Source: Nematostella vectensis (lineage: Eukaryota; Cnidaria; Anthozoa; Actiniaria; Edwardsiidae). From it: a stretch of DNA of 60,000 bases. The notes below the pieces were generated by a model. The model was not told where the DNA came from. It saw nothing but the letters and a program-made list of their open reading frames with translations, and did no database searches. Position numbers and translations under genes: made by a program. This document shows positions 24,601 through 30,800 of this stretch, piece by piece. Every line of letters begins with the position of its first letter. The first letter of the stretch is position 1. The stretch lies in assembly GCF_932526225.1 (NCBI RefSeq), contig NC_064040.1, positions 1,428,001 to 1,488,000 of the forward strand, written 5' to 3'.

Positions 24601-27251
24601 CACATTGTTTATTATTTCCTTTATTTTGTTTGTTTCCTATTGTAAACCGTAGTATTTTTTTTGTGTGTGTGTGACAAAGCCAATAAACTAAACTAAACTA
24701 AACTAAACCTTCAAATTACAGTATGGCATTTAATTTAAACAGTCTAAATATATTATTTGGAATCTTTGAAATGCTGTAACATCCATGACAAATTCTGCAC
24801 AAGGGCAAAGCTTGTCGGAGTATTGTTTTGATTATAAGAATATTTATTATGGAACTTCTATGGTGGGGAAATAAGAATTTACCATTAGACTCTTGACAAC
24901 TTAGACAGCCATATTTATACCAGGAATTGTGTTTGTTAACTTTGATGTACTGCATAATTTAAATTATTGAATAAGGCCTGGATCCATTTGGTTGGTCCAA
25001 TAAATCTCAGTAAAGAGCAGGATCCTAGATCCCCCCAAAATACTTTGACCAGTCAACACAAAAGGTGTTCAATGCTGGCTCCGCTTTTAGGTCGTGCCTA
25101 AATCTATATATTATCTGTTGGCACTTTTCTCTTACTTTGTAAATTTGAGCGAGCTCGGCCGGGCTGTTAAACGCTGATTTTGCACAAAGTCTATGCCCTT
25201 GTGTATTCCTTTGCCTTTTCGCGTTTTTATGAGTGTTTTATAGCAGGAATAAATGCGAAGTTGCATAAAAGCGAAAGTGACGTCACTGACAAGCGAGTTT
25301 GACTATTGATCCAGTCGTTAGTGGGGCCGATGTAAGGCCTATTGATGGCTGGAAATAGAGCCTATAGAAAAGGTTAAGAACCAAAATTCTCGAACTTGGA
25401 TCAATGTTTTTCGTCTCTTTTGCTACAAGTGACCTGCAAGGATTGTGTGAATGACGAATCCCGTGGGATGTCCTCTGATTTACTATAGCTAACAACCAAT
25501 CAGAAAGCAAGATTACATGCAAGTGTTGTAGAAAATGTTATTGTGCTGATTCCCATTCCCAGCTCAGTTGGATAGTCTGACACACTAAAGAGCATATAAG
25601 TCGAACTGGCTTTAGTTCATTGAGGTAAAGAAATAATTTAATTTGCCCACCTCAATTTTCTGGGAGTTTATGATAGCCTCTAGCTCGCTTATTCGGTTAC
25701 GTGACACGTTGAGTTCTGCAGACGGATCTAAAACCATAGAGCACATTAAACTTATTAACGATATCAAGTTTTAACAAGAGACCATGATATAAGAGAACGA
25801 ATCCCCGTGGCCCATGATGCCGTCCATGAAAGCTATTATTAGATTGCGCGAGCTTGTCAATCATAGCATCCATATATGGTTAATCGCGCCATATTTGGTT
25901 ATGGGCACCTCGCGAGCTAGTACATTTTCACAATTTTTTCCCCTATGCACTTCTTGACTTCATTCGCTAATGGTTGTTCCTGTTTTTATCCTTTTAGCTG
26001 CTTCTCATAGCTTATTATTACAATGCTACTTGTAGGGTGGTGTCCTGGTATCTGTTAAATTATCTAATGTTAAGTTATCTAAATGTTACATAAATAATTG
26101 AACGGGAAGACATCGAGGAGACGGCGAAATTGGAGTTCATTCAAGATGCATCAGGCTGACTCCTAAAAAGTTATTTTTCTCTTCAATACGGTGAGATGGA
26201 AAACCTAGGCATTCTCAGTCTATGTTATGTATTTTAATACACGAAGGCCTTTATTTTTCTTTGCTTTACAATATTTTTTAGATGAATGAACTTCAATTCT
26301 TCAGGCAAATGTTCAGAAATCGTGTGACTCAAGAAACCCTTGTCAGCGAAATAAGATTTACTTCATTATAGAGACTTGAAATATTTTATTTGTGAAATAC
26401 CTGTCTTAACAACCACAATATCGGTGTGAATATAATGGTATTAAGTTCTGGATGTATTTTTTTCATTAAAAGGGAATTGGAAGAGAATTGTGTTTTGTAA
26501 ACACAGATTTATGATTGATTGTTGTGTTATAATTTGCGAATCAGCAGTGAAAACTTTTACTGGGGAAGTTGATCCCAGAGCCTAAAATCACGCACTTTAA
26601 GCATTCCAATGTCCCAGAAACGGTTGATTGGCTCCAGGGTACTGTATGGAAGATCATTTTTACATCTTTCGTAAAAAAGAAAGGTATTTTTGGTCAAAAA
26701 GATTTCCAAAACATCCTTTGCCAGATCACATTGCTCAAGATGTGCGTAAGACTCGTGTTGCTAGGAAACGTGAGCGCTAACCAATCAGAGACGTATCTAA
26801 AAATAACTGCTTGTTCTAAAAATAGTTTCCACGGATGTCATCATTGGAACATACCCTAATACGGGGGATTCGTTCTCTTACATTATGGTCTCTTGGTTTT
26901 AACGATATATAATACTTACTTAACTTACTGCTTACTTAAGTATAAGCTTGCTTTAATACTTAAGATTAAGAATGTAGAGTGTGATAAAAAAAAAACGACA
27001 ATACAAATCTATGTATACATCGATGTTTATTTTGTTCGTATCCGAGATGTAATGGTTGTTTAATCAGTGAAGGATCTTTTAAATGTGAATTACTATTATA
27101 AGTTTATAGATTACGTCGAGGTTCAAATACCTGCTATCTCTTCTGTGCCTTCAGTCAGCATCTCCCGCGTAAAATTTGATATCTGCCCGGTTATGTTGGA
27201 AATCGAGGACAGACTCCCGGAAAGATTGAGGTTGTTGCCTAGCCAGGACAT
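311..27251 (-). CDS. TRIP11: TRIP11 / GMAP-210 golgin, 20-exon gene (near complete)
   Basis: Ortholog of GMAP-210, a long coiled-coil golgin that tethers small, highly curved vesicles at the cis-Golgi. Exons on the minus strand, all with AG/GT borders and matching codon phase: 27251-27131, 25727-25651, 20025-19732, 19549-19357, 18927-18295, 17717-17485, 16290-15190, 15052-13407, 13060-12909, 12327-10790, 6704-6600, 5685-5564, 5350-5187, 4897-4794, 3776-3677, 3584-3503, 1836-1722, 1444-1331, 997-624 and, less surely, 392-311. Joined they give about 2,449 residues, against about 1,979 in human from memory. Seen: an N-terminus [17 protein letters not shown], heptad-rich coils throughout, [16 protein letters not shown] and [13 protein letters not shown] blocks, a GRAB domain, and a C-terminal [14 protein letters not shown] motif. 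All have recognisable counterparts, in the same order, in vertebrate TRIP11. Introns are loaded with minisatellites. The last exon and 3' UTR are the uncertain part. Confidence 0.93.
624..1444 (-). CDS. TRIP11: TRIP11 exons 18-19, C-terminal tail
   Basis: Exon 18 (1444-1331) encodes a Gly/Pro-rich linker ([13 protein letters not shown] to FSGMDK). Exon 19 (997-624) opens [15 protein letters not shown], the conserved C-terminal motif of the family, followed by a Pro/Ser/Thr-rich disordered tail. Exon 19 ends CTCAAG before gtatga in phase 2. The intron between them (998-1330) holds a diverged 22-23 bp tandem repeat at 1105-1225. Confidence 0.88.
1722..1836 (-). CDS. TRIP11: TRIP11 exon 17: GRAB (GRIP-related Arf-binding) domain
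   Basis: 38 codons encode [18 protein letters not shown] and then [14 protein letters not shown], matching the GRAB domain that binds Arf1-GTP and places the golgin C-terminus on Golgi membrane. The acceptor is ttttgcag and the donor is GAG before gtactt. Its first base completes the Lys codon left by exon 16. The conserved LxxNLxIGxFHTP core is intact. Confidence 0.92.
1845..2640. repeat. Two adjoining minisatellites in TRIP11 intron 16
   Basis: From 1860 to 2275 there are about nine units of 48 bp (core gtggtatcgtggccttctta). From 2276 to 2635 there are about 13 units of 26-29 bp (core catgcaactggtttgcc). The units lack stops in several frames, which creates long spurious ORFs on both strands. 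The repeats lie just upstream of the GRAB exon in the gene's direction. The rest of the intron (2641-3060) shows nothing recognisable. Confidence 0.92.
3065..3520. repeat. 59-bp minisatellite carrying TRIP11 exon 16 donor copies
   Basis: Eight copies of the motif ctcacttgtccactttgtt at 3091, 3150, 3209, 3268, 3327, 3386, 3442 and 3499. Only the last is the true exon 16 end plus donor (minus strand CAAAGTGGACAA then gtgagt). The other seven are decoy donors with 12-14 nt of exon sequence, all downstream in the intron. Confidence 0.93.
3503..3776 (-). CDS. TRIP11: TRIP11 exons 15-16
   Basis: Exon 15 (3776-3677): [20 protein letters not shown] to YKAQ, phase 1. Exon 16 (3584-3503): [20 protein letters not shown], then NDNKVDK, phase 2 at GGACAA before gtgagt. 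This aligns with the end of the vertebrate rod just before the GRAB domain (..EGKVDK). The donor and the last exon bases are copied seven more times downstream. Confidence 0.87.
3843..4617. repeat. 25-bp minisatellite, about 31 copies
   Basis: Unit agtcactcattagataaagt plus gtaac, very homogeneous, in the intron between TRIP11 exons 14 and 15. Variants (attcac, acttat) are scattered, and the right end decays at 4540-4617. Confidence 0.95.
4794..5350 (-). CDS. TRIP11: TRIP11 exons 13-14
   Basis: Exon 13 (5350-5187) encodes [19 protein letters not shown], then [19 protein letters not shown], a near match to the vertebrate family. Exon 14 (4897-4794) encodes [19 protein letters not shown] and ends LQQRENELQ before gtcagt. 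Phases 1 then 0. The short intron between them is nearly all a 22-bp minisatellite. Confidence 0.9.
4903..5162. repeat. 22-bp minisatellite, about 12 copies
   Basis: Unit catgtatggtacacattgg plus tat or aca. It fills most of the intron between TRIP11 exons 13 and 14. Confidence 0.93.
5564..6704 (-). CDS. TRIP11: TRIP11 exons 11-12
   Basis: Exon 11 (6704-6600) has 35 codons: [14 protein letters not shown], then [13 protein letters not shown]. Exon 12 (5685-5564) has [19 protein letters not shown], then [18 protein letters not shown], and leaves phase 2 at AA before gtaagt. These blocks are among the best matches to vertebrate GMAP-210 (ELERLRNHLL..SYTREAL). The 0.9 kb between them is intron, mostly the 78-bp repeat that copies the exon 12 acceptor nine times. 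Confidence 0.9.
5649..6430. repeat. 78-bp minisatellite carrying TRIP11 exon 12 acceptor copies
   Basis: Ten copies of the motif cagcatttagrgcttcacga spaced exactly 78 bp (5649, 5727 ... 6351). The leftmost is the real exon 12 start. Each of the other nine carries the acceptor (ctgacag or ctggcag type) and the first 36 nt of the exon ([12 protein letters not shown]), followed by a short non-exon filler with an in-frame stop. Confidence 0.94.
6775..10615. repeat. 35-bp minisatellite, about 109 copies, with higher-order duplication
   Basis: Unit gacattactagcacaaggtg plus agacgccacagacat. It fills the intron between TRIP11 exons 10 and 11. Unit variants (ccatccac, ccacaaac, ccaaagac, cacgagg) recur in the same order at an offset of 1389 bp, then 1214 bp. 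This shows a block of about 1.2-1.4 kb was duplicated as a whole. Confidence 0.95.
10682..10797. repeat. 51-bp duplication spanning TRIP11 exon 10 donor
   Basis: Two full copies and a partial one of a unit ending gatctacccactttgtgttg. The copy at 10777 is the real exon 10 end (CAACACAAA then gtgggt). The copy at 10726 is a decoy with the same exon end and donor. Confidence 0.88.
10790..12327 (-). CDS. TRIP11: TRIP11 exon 10, coiled coil with 11-residue coding repeats
   Basis: About 512 codons, from acceptor tttgtag ([20 protein letters not shown]) to CACAAA before gtgggt. The GTGGGT donor is chosen over GTAGAT four bases on because only the former leaves phase 0, which the next exon needs. 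Near 11845-12085 it carries seven tandem copies of an 11-residue unit, [11 protein letters not shown] and variants, in frame as a 33-bp coding minisatellite. Confidence 0.9.
12580..12890. repeat. Low-complexity TTG/ATT/GAT repeat in TRIP11 intron 9
   Basis: Imperfect trinucleotide runs (ttg, gat, att). They give a spurious plus-strand ORF of V, I and D residues. The remainder of the intron (12328-12580) shows nothing else. Confidence 0.85.
13205..13458. repeat. 65-bp minisatellite copying TRIP11 exon 8 end and donor
   Basis: Three donor-bearing copies at 65-bp spacing (13271, 13336, 13401) and a fourth partial copy at 13205-13260. The copy at 13401 is the real exon 8 end. Each unit is about 52 nt of exon 8 plus 13 nt of intron. 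The decoys are preceded by a stop in the exon frame, because GTAAG reads through to TAA. Confidence 0.93.
13407..15052 (-). CDS. TRIP11: TRIP11 exon 8, long coiled coil
   Basis: About 548 codons of uninterrupted coiled coil from [16 protein letters not shown] to EHLTEETTR. The acceptor is aacactag and the donor is ACAAG before gtaaga, phase 2. The last 52 nt of the exon and its donor are duplicated in the following intron (see the 65-bp repeat). It joins exon 9 (13060-12909), which encodes [20 protein letters not shown] and ends in phase 1. Confidence 0.9.
15190..16290 (-). CDS. TRIP11: TRIP11 exon 7, coiled coil with 16-residue coding repeats
   Basis: 367 codons from acceptor tttttgcag ([18 protein letters not shown]) to GAAAAG before gtaagt, phase 0 at both ends. 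Two coiled segments flank a central low-similarity part. That part holds about three copies of a 16-residue repeat of the type [16 protein letters not shown] (roughly 15690-15830), followed by a Gly/Asp-rich stretch. The coding repeat is a 48-bp minisatellite kept in frame. Confidence 0.88.
17230..17485. repeat. 110-bp tandem repeat touching TRIP11 exon 6 donor
   Basis: About 2.3 units at a 110-bp step (ttttaagcgccttac at 17250, a diverged copy near 17361, the real donor near 17471). The unit contains the exon 6 donor sequence GTAAGGCGC on the minus strand but little exon sequence. Confidence 0.8.
17485..17717 (-). CDS. TRIP11: TRIP11 exon 6, segment without a counterpart I recall
   Basis: Acceptor ttcatag, donor GTAAGG; both phases fit the neighbouring exons (G+CT upstream, phase 0 downstream), which argues for a real coding exon. 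It encodes [20 protein letters not shown], then a less coiled stretch with Ala, Ser and Cys, then [21 protein letters not shown] do not recall an equivalent in vertebrate GMAP-210, so it may be a lineage insertion, an alternative exon or a fast-changing part of the rod. It is flanked on both sides by tandem duplications that reach its splice sites. Confidence 0.7.
17716..18065. repeat. About 46-bp repeat at TRIP11 exon 6 acceptor
   Basis: About eight diverged units of the type atgtttagttcacacagaga plus tataaacggaaaac. Units include CTCTGTG, the first bases of exon 6. One decoy near 17826 keeps the full tag-CTCTGTG acceptor; most others have lost the AG. Confidence 0.8.
18295..18927 (-). CDS. 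TRIP11: TRIP11 exon 5, coiled coil
   Basis: About 211 residues of continuous heptad-type coiled coil ([20 protein letters not shown], then repeated E, K, L and Q blocks). The acceptor is gttacag and the exon ends ATCAGTG before gtaagt in phase 1. The phase joins the next exon cleanly to give the codon GCT. Confidence 0.88.
19732..20025 (-). CDS. TRIP11: TRIP11 exon 3, first coiled coil
   Basis: 98 codons, starting in phase 0 after aaatcag and ending at AACCAG before gtatgg. The opening [20 protein letters not shown] and the later [16 protein letters not shown] align with the start of the coiled coil in vertebrate GMAP-210, including the His-Trp pair. It joins exon 4 (19549-19357), which encodes [20 protein letters not shown] and reaches the next phase-1 donor. 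Confidence 0.9.
20026..21487. other. TRIP11 intron 2, left part
   Basis: No coding exon seen. It holds a two-copy tandem duplication of about 127 bp (20273-20400 and 20401-20529, starting cttatctttcccaaag). The rest is unique-looking intron sequence. Confidence 0.7.
22095..22165 (-). mobile_element. Penelope-like 3' fragment
   Basis: On the minus strand it reads CCTGAAGAAGTCTTATTAAA, then GTCGAAAATTTGGC, then CCAGTTTTTGGTGTATT. The same segment occurs in opposite orientation at 52345-52430. A CTGAAGA, hairpin, GAAA arrangement is known at the ends of Penelope-like elements. Assignment rests on this pattern only. Confidence 0.4.
22599..22809. mobile_element. MITE family 1 (C-rich palindrome), short copy
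   Basis: About 210 bp with inverted ends: it starts cactagtcatttggtacccc and ends gggcttaaatgactagggca. The inner arms pair G/C-rich stretches. The same termini bound 56863-57440. Confidence 0.7.
23640..24708 (+). mobile_element. 5'-truncated non-LTR retrotransposon (reverse transcriptase C-terminus)
   Basis: The ORF from about 23643 to 24482 has no proper start and a stop just upstream, so it is a 5' truncation. The protein shows the thumb/connection region typical of Jockey/CR1-type reverse transcriptases: [71 protein letters not shown] short 3' UTR with a gggcttacgccc hairpin ends in an (aaact)n tail at 24687-24708. The reading frame is intact to the stop, so the insertion is fairly young. 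It lies antisense within TRIP11 intron 2. Confidence 0.88.
25775..26895. mobile_element. 1.1 kb inverted-repeat DNA transposon, non-autonomous
   Basis: Termini CAAGAGACCAT followed by TAAGAGAACGAATCCCC are inverted at both ends (25775-25806 and 26863-26895). They are flanked by the direct repeat GTTTTAA(C) at 25768 and 26896, a 7-8 bp target duplication. That length fits the hAT or P superfamilies. No transposase is recognised inside; the 96-codon ORF at 26569 is unconvincing. It sits in TRIP11 intron 1. Confidence 0.75.
27131..27251 (-). CDS. TRIP11: TRIP11 exon 1: start codon and ALPS-like membrane-curvature segment
   Basis: The start is the ATG at 27251. An in-frame ATG lies farther upstream, but the family N-terminus begins MSxWLG, and here [19 protein letters not shown] is followed by [12 protein letters not shown]. 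The first 40 residues are rich in Ser, Gly and Asn with spaced Leu, Ile and Phe. This is the composition of an amphipathic lipid-packing sensor, which in GMAP-210 binds curved vesicle membranes. The exon ends at GCAG before gtattt in phase 1 and joins exon 2 (25727-25651), which encodes [19 protein letters not shown]. Confidence 0.9.
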
Positions 27252-27810
27252 TGTGGCTAGATTATGCGTGCTTAGATCTGTTAACAAGGGTAAAATCAGG
27301 TCGACATGTCGGGTATTTGGTTGATTCACTAGATGATGTGGCAAAGGAATACTGAGATAGTACAAGCTCGCTGATTGGCTGAATGGTTAATGCTTGTTTG
27401 GGAATACAAAATACAAAATAAAACCATGTTGAACTGATAACCAAAACGCTTATCATTCTGTTTCTCCTCATAATAGAAGAAAGGCAGAACTACAAGCAGA
27501 ATTAACAACAAAAACAAGGATTTTAAATAAAATTCTGTGTCTGAGTGTGCGATAGTGTTGGCTCTTTATCAGCGGTTGTTCACTATGCGTGATATCGAGG
27601 CTAGGCTCGATCGCTCCTCGGCAACTGATAACAACGTCAACAATGAAATTGATACGAGAAATGGCGGGACGATCAAGTTTTGGTAATTGTACTCTTTCTA
27701 TGCATTAGAATCATACAGATGTCGCGTTCTAGGAATAATCGGAGACCTCTAATCGTAAGAATTATTGTACAGTTTGAAGAATTTTTAAGTTAACACCAGC
27801 TGAACTCAGA
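27252..27810. promoter_or_regulatory. Bidirectional promoter region of TRIP11 and VASH
   Basis: 560 bp separate the two start codons, which diverge. There is no clear TATA box. At 27659-27669 the sequence aaatggcggga resembles a YY1/E2F-type element common in housekeeping promoters. Both genes are broadly expressed in animals, so a shared promoter is an inference from layout. Confidence 0.55.
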
Positions 27811-30800
27811 ATGGAGGACGAAGAAGCCGATTGTAGCAACTGTGAACGAGATACGGAATCCCCTCCCAGGCTAGAGAACGGAGGGGGGTATTTCTACGTC
27901 AATAAGGACGGGTTCCCGATCTCAACCAAAACCTGGGAACGCATGTGGACTCATGTAGAGAAGATCCACCCAGACGGGATGAAGATGGTTTATAAGATCA
28001 GAGAAAAAGCCGACTTGGAGGAGGTACAGTATTAAGGTAGTAATGGAGGGACTAGGGCTAGATCCTTCCAGACGGAAATTACAAAGCCTAGTGTGTAAAA
28101 AGCATTTGTTTGAGAAAACGTCCCTCAAGCCTAACTAAATCTACATGCTTATTCATGTCTTGTATCACACAGCCAACCAACTCATCTTTTGCTGAAACCT
28201 GAAAAATGCTTGTTATCCCCAGGTACCTTATGCCTCGGCCCCAGTCTTCTCGCCATCTTGTGTGCTGACTGTGTCCGAGAAGCTTGTCCTGATTCAGAAG
28301 TATTTGCAGCAGTTGCAGTATCCTTATCCACCAACCGTGAACTGTCAACCCATGTAGTTCATATACCCACCAACCGTGAACCCATGAAGTTCATATACCC
28401 ACCAATTATGAACCCATGAAGTTCATATACCCACCAACTGTGAACCCATGTAGTTCATATACCCACTAACTGTGAACCCATGTAGTTCATGTACTCACCA
28501 ATTATGAGCCCATGTAGTTCATATACCCACCAACTGTAAACCCATGTAGTTCATGTACTCACCAATTATGAGCCCATGTAGTTCATATACCCACCAACTG
28601 TGAACCCATGTAATTCATAATCTATCAACAGGGGGTAATCAATCCACTTGGCTTATAGTGTATTTCTGATACTCCTCTATTTGTCAGATGTATATCTTTG
28701 CTTTCTTTTAATACTGTTATTCCTTGATATCTTCACAAGATATAACCACACTGGAACACAACTATTCGAGATCAAGAAGTATCGTCCATATACAGGGTAA
28801 GTGACTGCATGCGTGAGTTAACCATAGTAATGATGAACCCAACACAGTTTGTCTGAGTTTCAGGGGCGTCCAGAAGGCAATGGGATGAAAAATACCCTTT
28901 GAAGTTCAGACACTCAAAGTTTTTTACTTCTCAGACTGATGGATACGGCTCGGGAAATCATCAAAGAGTCCCTCCCGATCAAGTGTCTAGAGGCTGTCAT
29001 TGTCTCACTGTATCCTCAACCACATACCAGGTTATCAAAGCAGGAAAATAAATTTTAGTCAAAGAAAAAGAAATTTCAAATAGATTACAAGGGATTTTGT
29101 CCAACGTCCTTCACAGGAAAAATATAGTACTATAATTTTGAGCGAACTGCCACAGTAACTTTAAAAAAGTGACTTTTTTTTTCTTGTCCAGATGCTCTTG
29201 GCCTGATTGTTGGTCAGTGTTTAGCCTGATTTCTTATCTCGGCGAACTTGTACCCATTCTCATTTGAATAGTTATTGTGCTTGTTAACCCATTCAACCAG
29301 TTATCTGACCAGCAGTATGTCTGAGCTGCAGAGGTTCACGATAGGCTTCAAGACCCAGTTCGGCTCCAGTATATATCGGTATGGCATTCTGACTAGCTGT
29401 GTATAACACACATCTTCATATCTACACATGTAGTCATACAAAAGATAGAATAGTGTGTGCTTAGCTACATAAGTAGCAGAATATCACTTCCTAAAAGAAG
29501 TAGTCTTATTCCCCTGGGTGACGTCTTGAAGACATGTTGTTGTCTTTTTTCAAAGACATGTTGTTCTTGGTGTACACGCAAACGGCAAATATGGGGCACT
29601 GGGACTGAGTCGACGTGATGATCTCATGTACAAACCGCTGACCTTCAAGGTATGTAGGCAGGGTGAAATTTAATCTGAGTTCTTCTATAGTGTTAATTAA
29701 CCCATTGCTAATCATTGGGAGTTAAAGTCGCATTGTCACCAGTTTACTTGCGGAGGTCAAATGGAAACCTCAACTGTTAAAGACAATAGAATTTATTAGA
29801 ATCTGCGCTATTTAACAAGCGAGATTGTTCCATAATCAACCGGAAATAAACTGGTGTCCACAGGAGAAACCTCTGCCGACAGCCGCTTCCGAATCCCGTT
29901 GAGCATGCGCGAAATTATTTTTGCTGTTACCAAGGGAATTCTCGTCATGCAAAGCTGTATTTTAAAATTCCCAGCCGCAGGCACTCTTAGTGTCTCTGAA
30001 CATTGTCACACACTTGAGCTCAGTAGCATATTCGTAGCTAAGAAAGGGTTAAAGTTAACAGTGTCATCTGTTTCTATAGTAACCTTTGTTTAACAGTGTC
30101 ATCCGTTTCTATAATAACCTTCTTGGTCTAACAGTTTCATCTGTTTCTTTTGTAACCTCCTTGGTCTAACAGTTTCATCTGTTTCTTTTGTAACCTCCTT
30201 GGTCTAACAGTTTCATCTGTTTCTTTTGTAACCTCCTTGGTGTAACAGTGTCATTTGTTTCTTTTGTAACCTTCATGGTCTAACAGTTTCACCTGTTTCT
30301 TTTGTAACCTCCTTGGTCTAACAGTTTCATCTGTTTCTTTTGTGACCTCCTTGGTCTAACATTGTCATCTGTTTCTTTTGTAACCTCCTTGGTCTAACAG
30401 TTTCATCTGTTTCTTTTGTAACCTCCTTGGTCTAACATTGTCATCTGTTTCTTTTGTAACCTCCTTGGTCTAACAGTTTCATCTGTTTCTTTTGTAACCT
30501 CCTTGGTCTAACAGTTTCATCTGTTTCTTTTGTAACTCCTTGGTCTAACAGTTTCATCTGTTTCCATAGTTACCTCCTTGGTCTAACAGTGTCATTTGTT
30601 TCTTTTGTAACCTTCATGGTCTAACAGTTTCATCTGTTTCTTTTGTAACCTCCTTGGTCTAACATTGTCATCTGTTTCTTTTGTAACCTCCTTGGTCTAA
30701 CATTGTCATCTGTTTCTTTTGTAACCTCCTTGGTCTTACAGTTTCATCTGTTTCTTTTGTAACCTCCTTGGTCTAACAGTTTCATCTGTTTCTTTTGTAA

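Larger units (their letters stand above)
21488..25130 (+). mobile_element. Dispersed repeat copy A (pairs with 53640-56205), interrupted
   Basis: Blocks from 21490 to 25130 recur in the same order at 53640-56205. They include the opening catagaaatatggtatag, a block ctaaagaagaccnttcttgt, a block gactacctgagggcc-like, and the closing aatgctggctccgcttttag. Copy A is interrupted by a Penelope-like fragment, a palindromic MITE and a non-LTR retrotransposon. It could be an old transposon or a duplicated small gene. It lies in TRIP11 intron 2. A short (ccag)n run is at 21609-21660. Confidence 0.55.

Noticed and set aside
26569-26859. 96-codon plus-strand ORF in the TIR element as a transposase
   Set aside because: No transposase motif and too short; likely chance.
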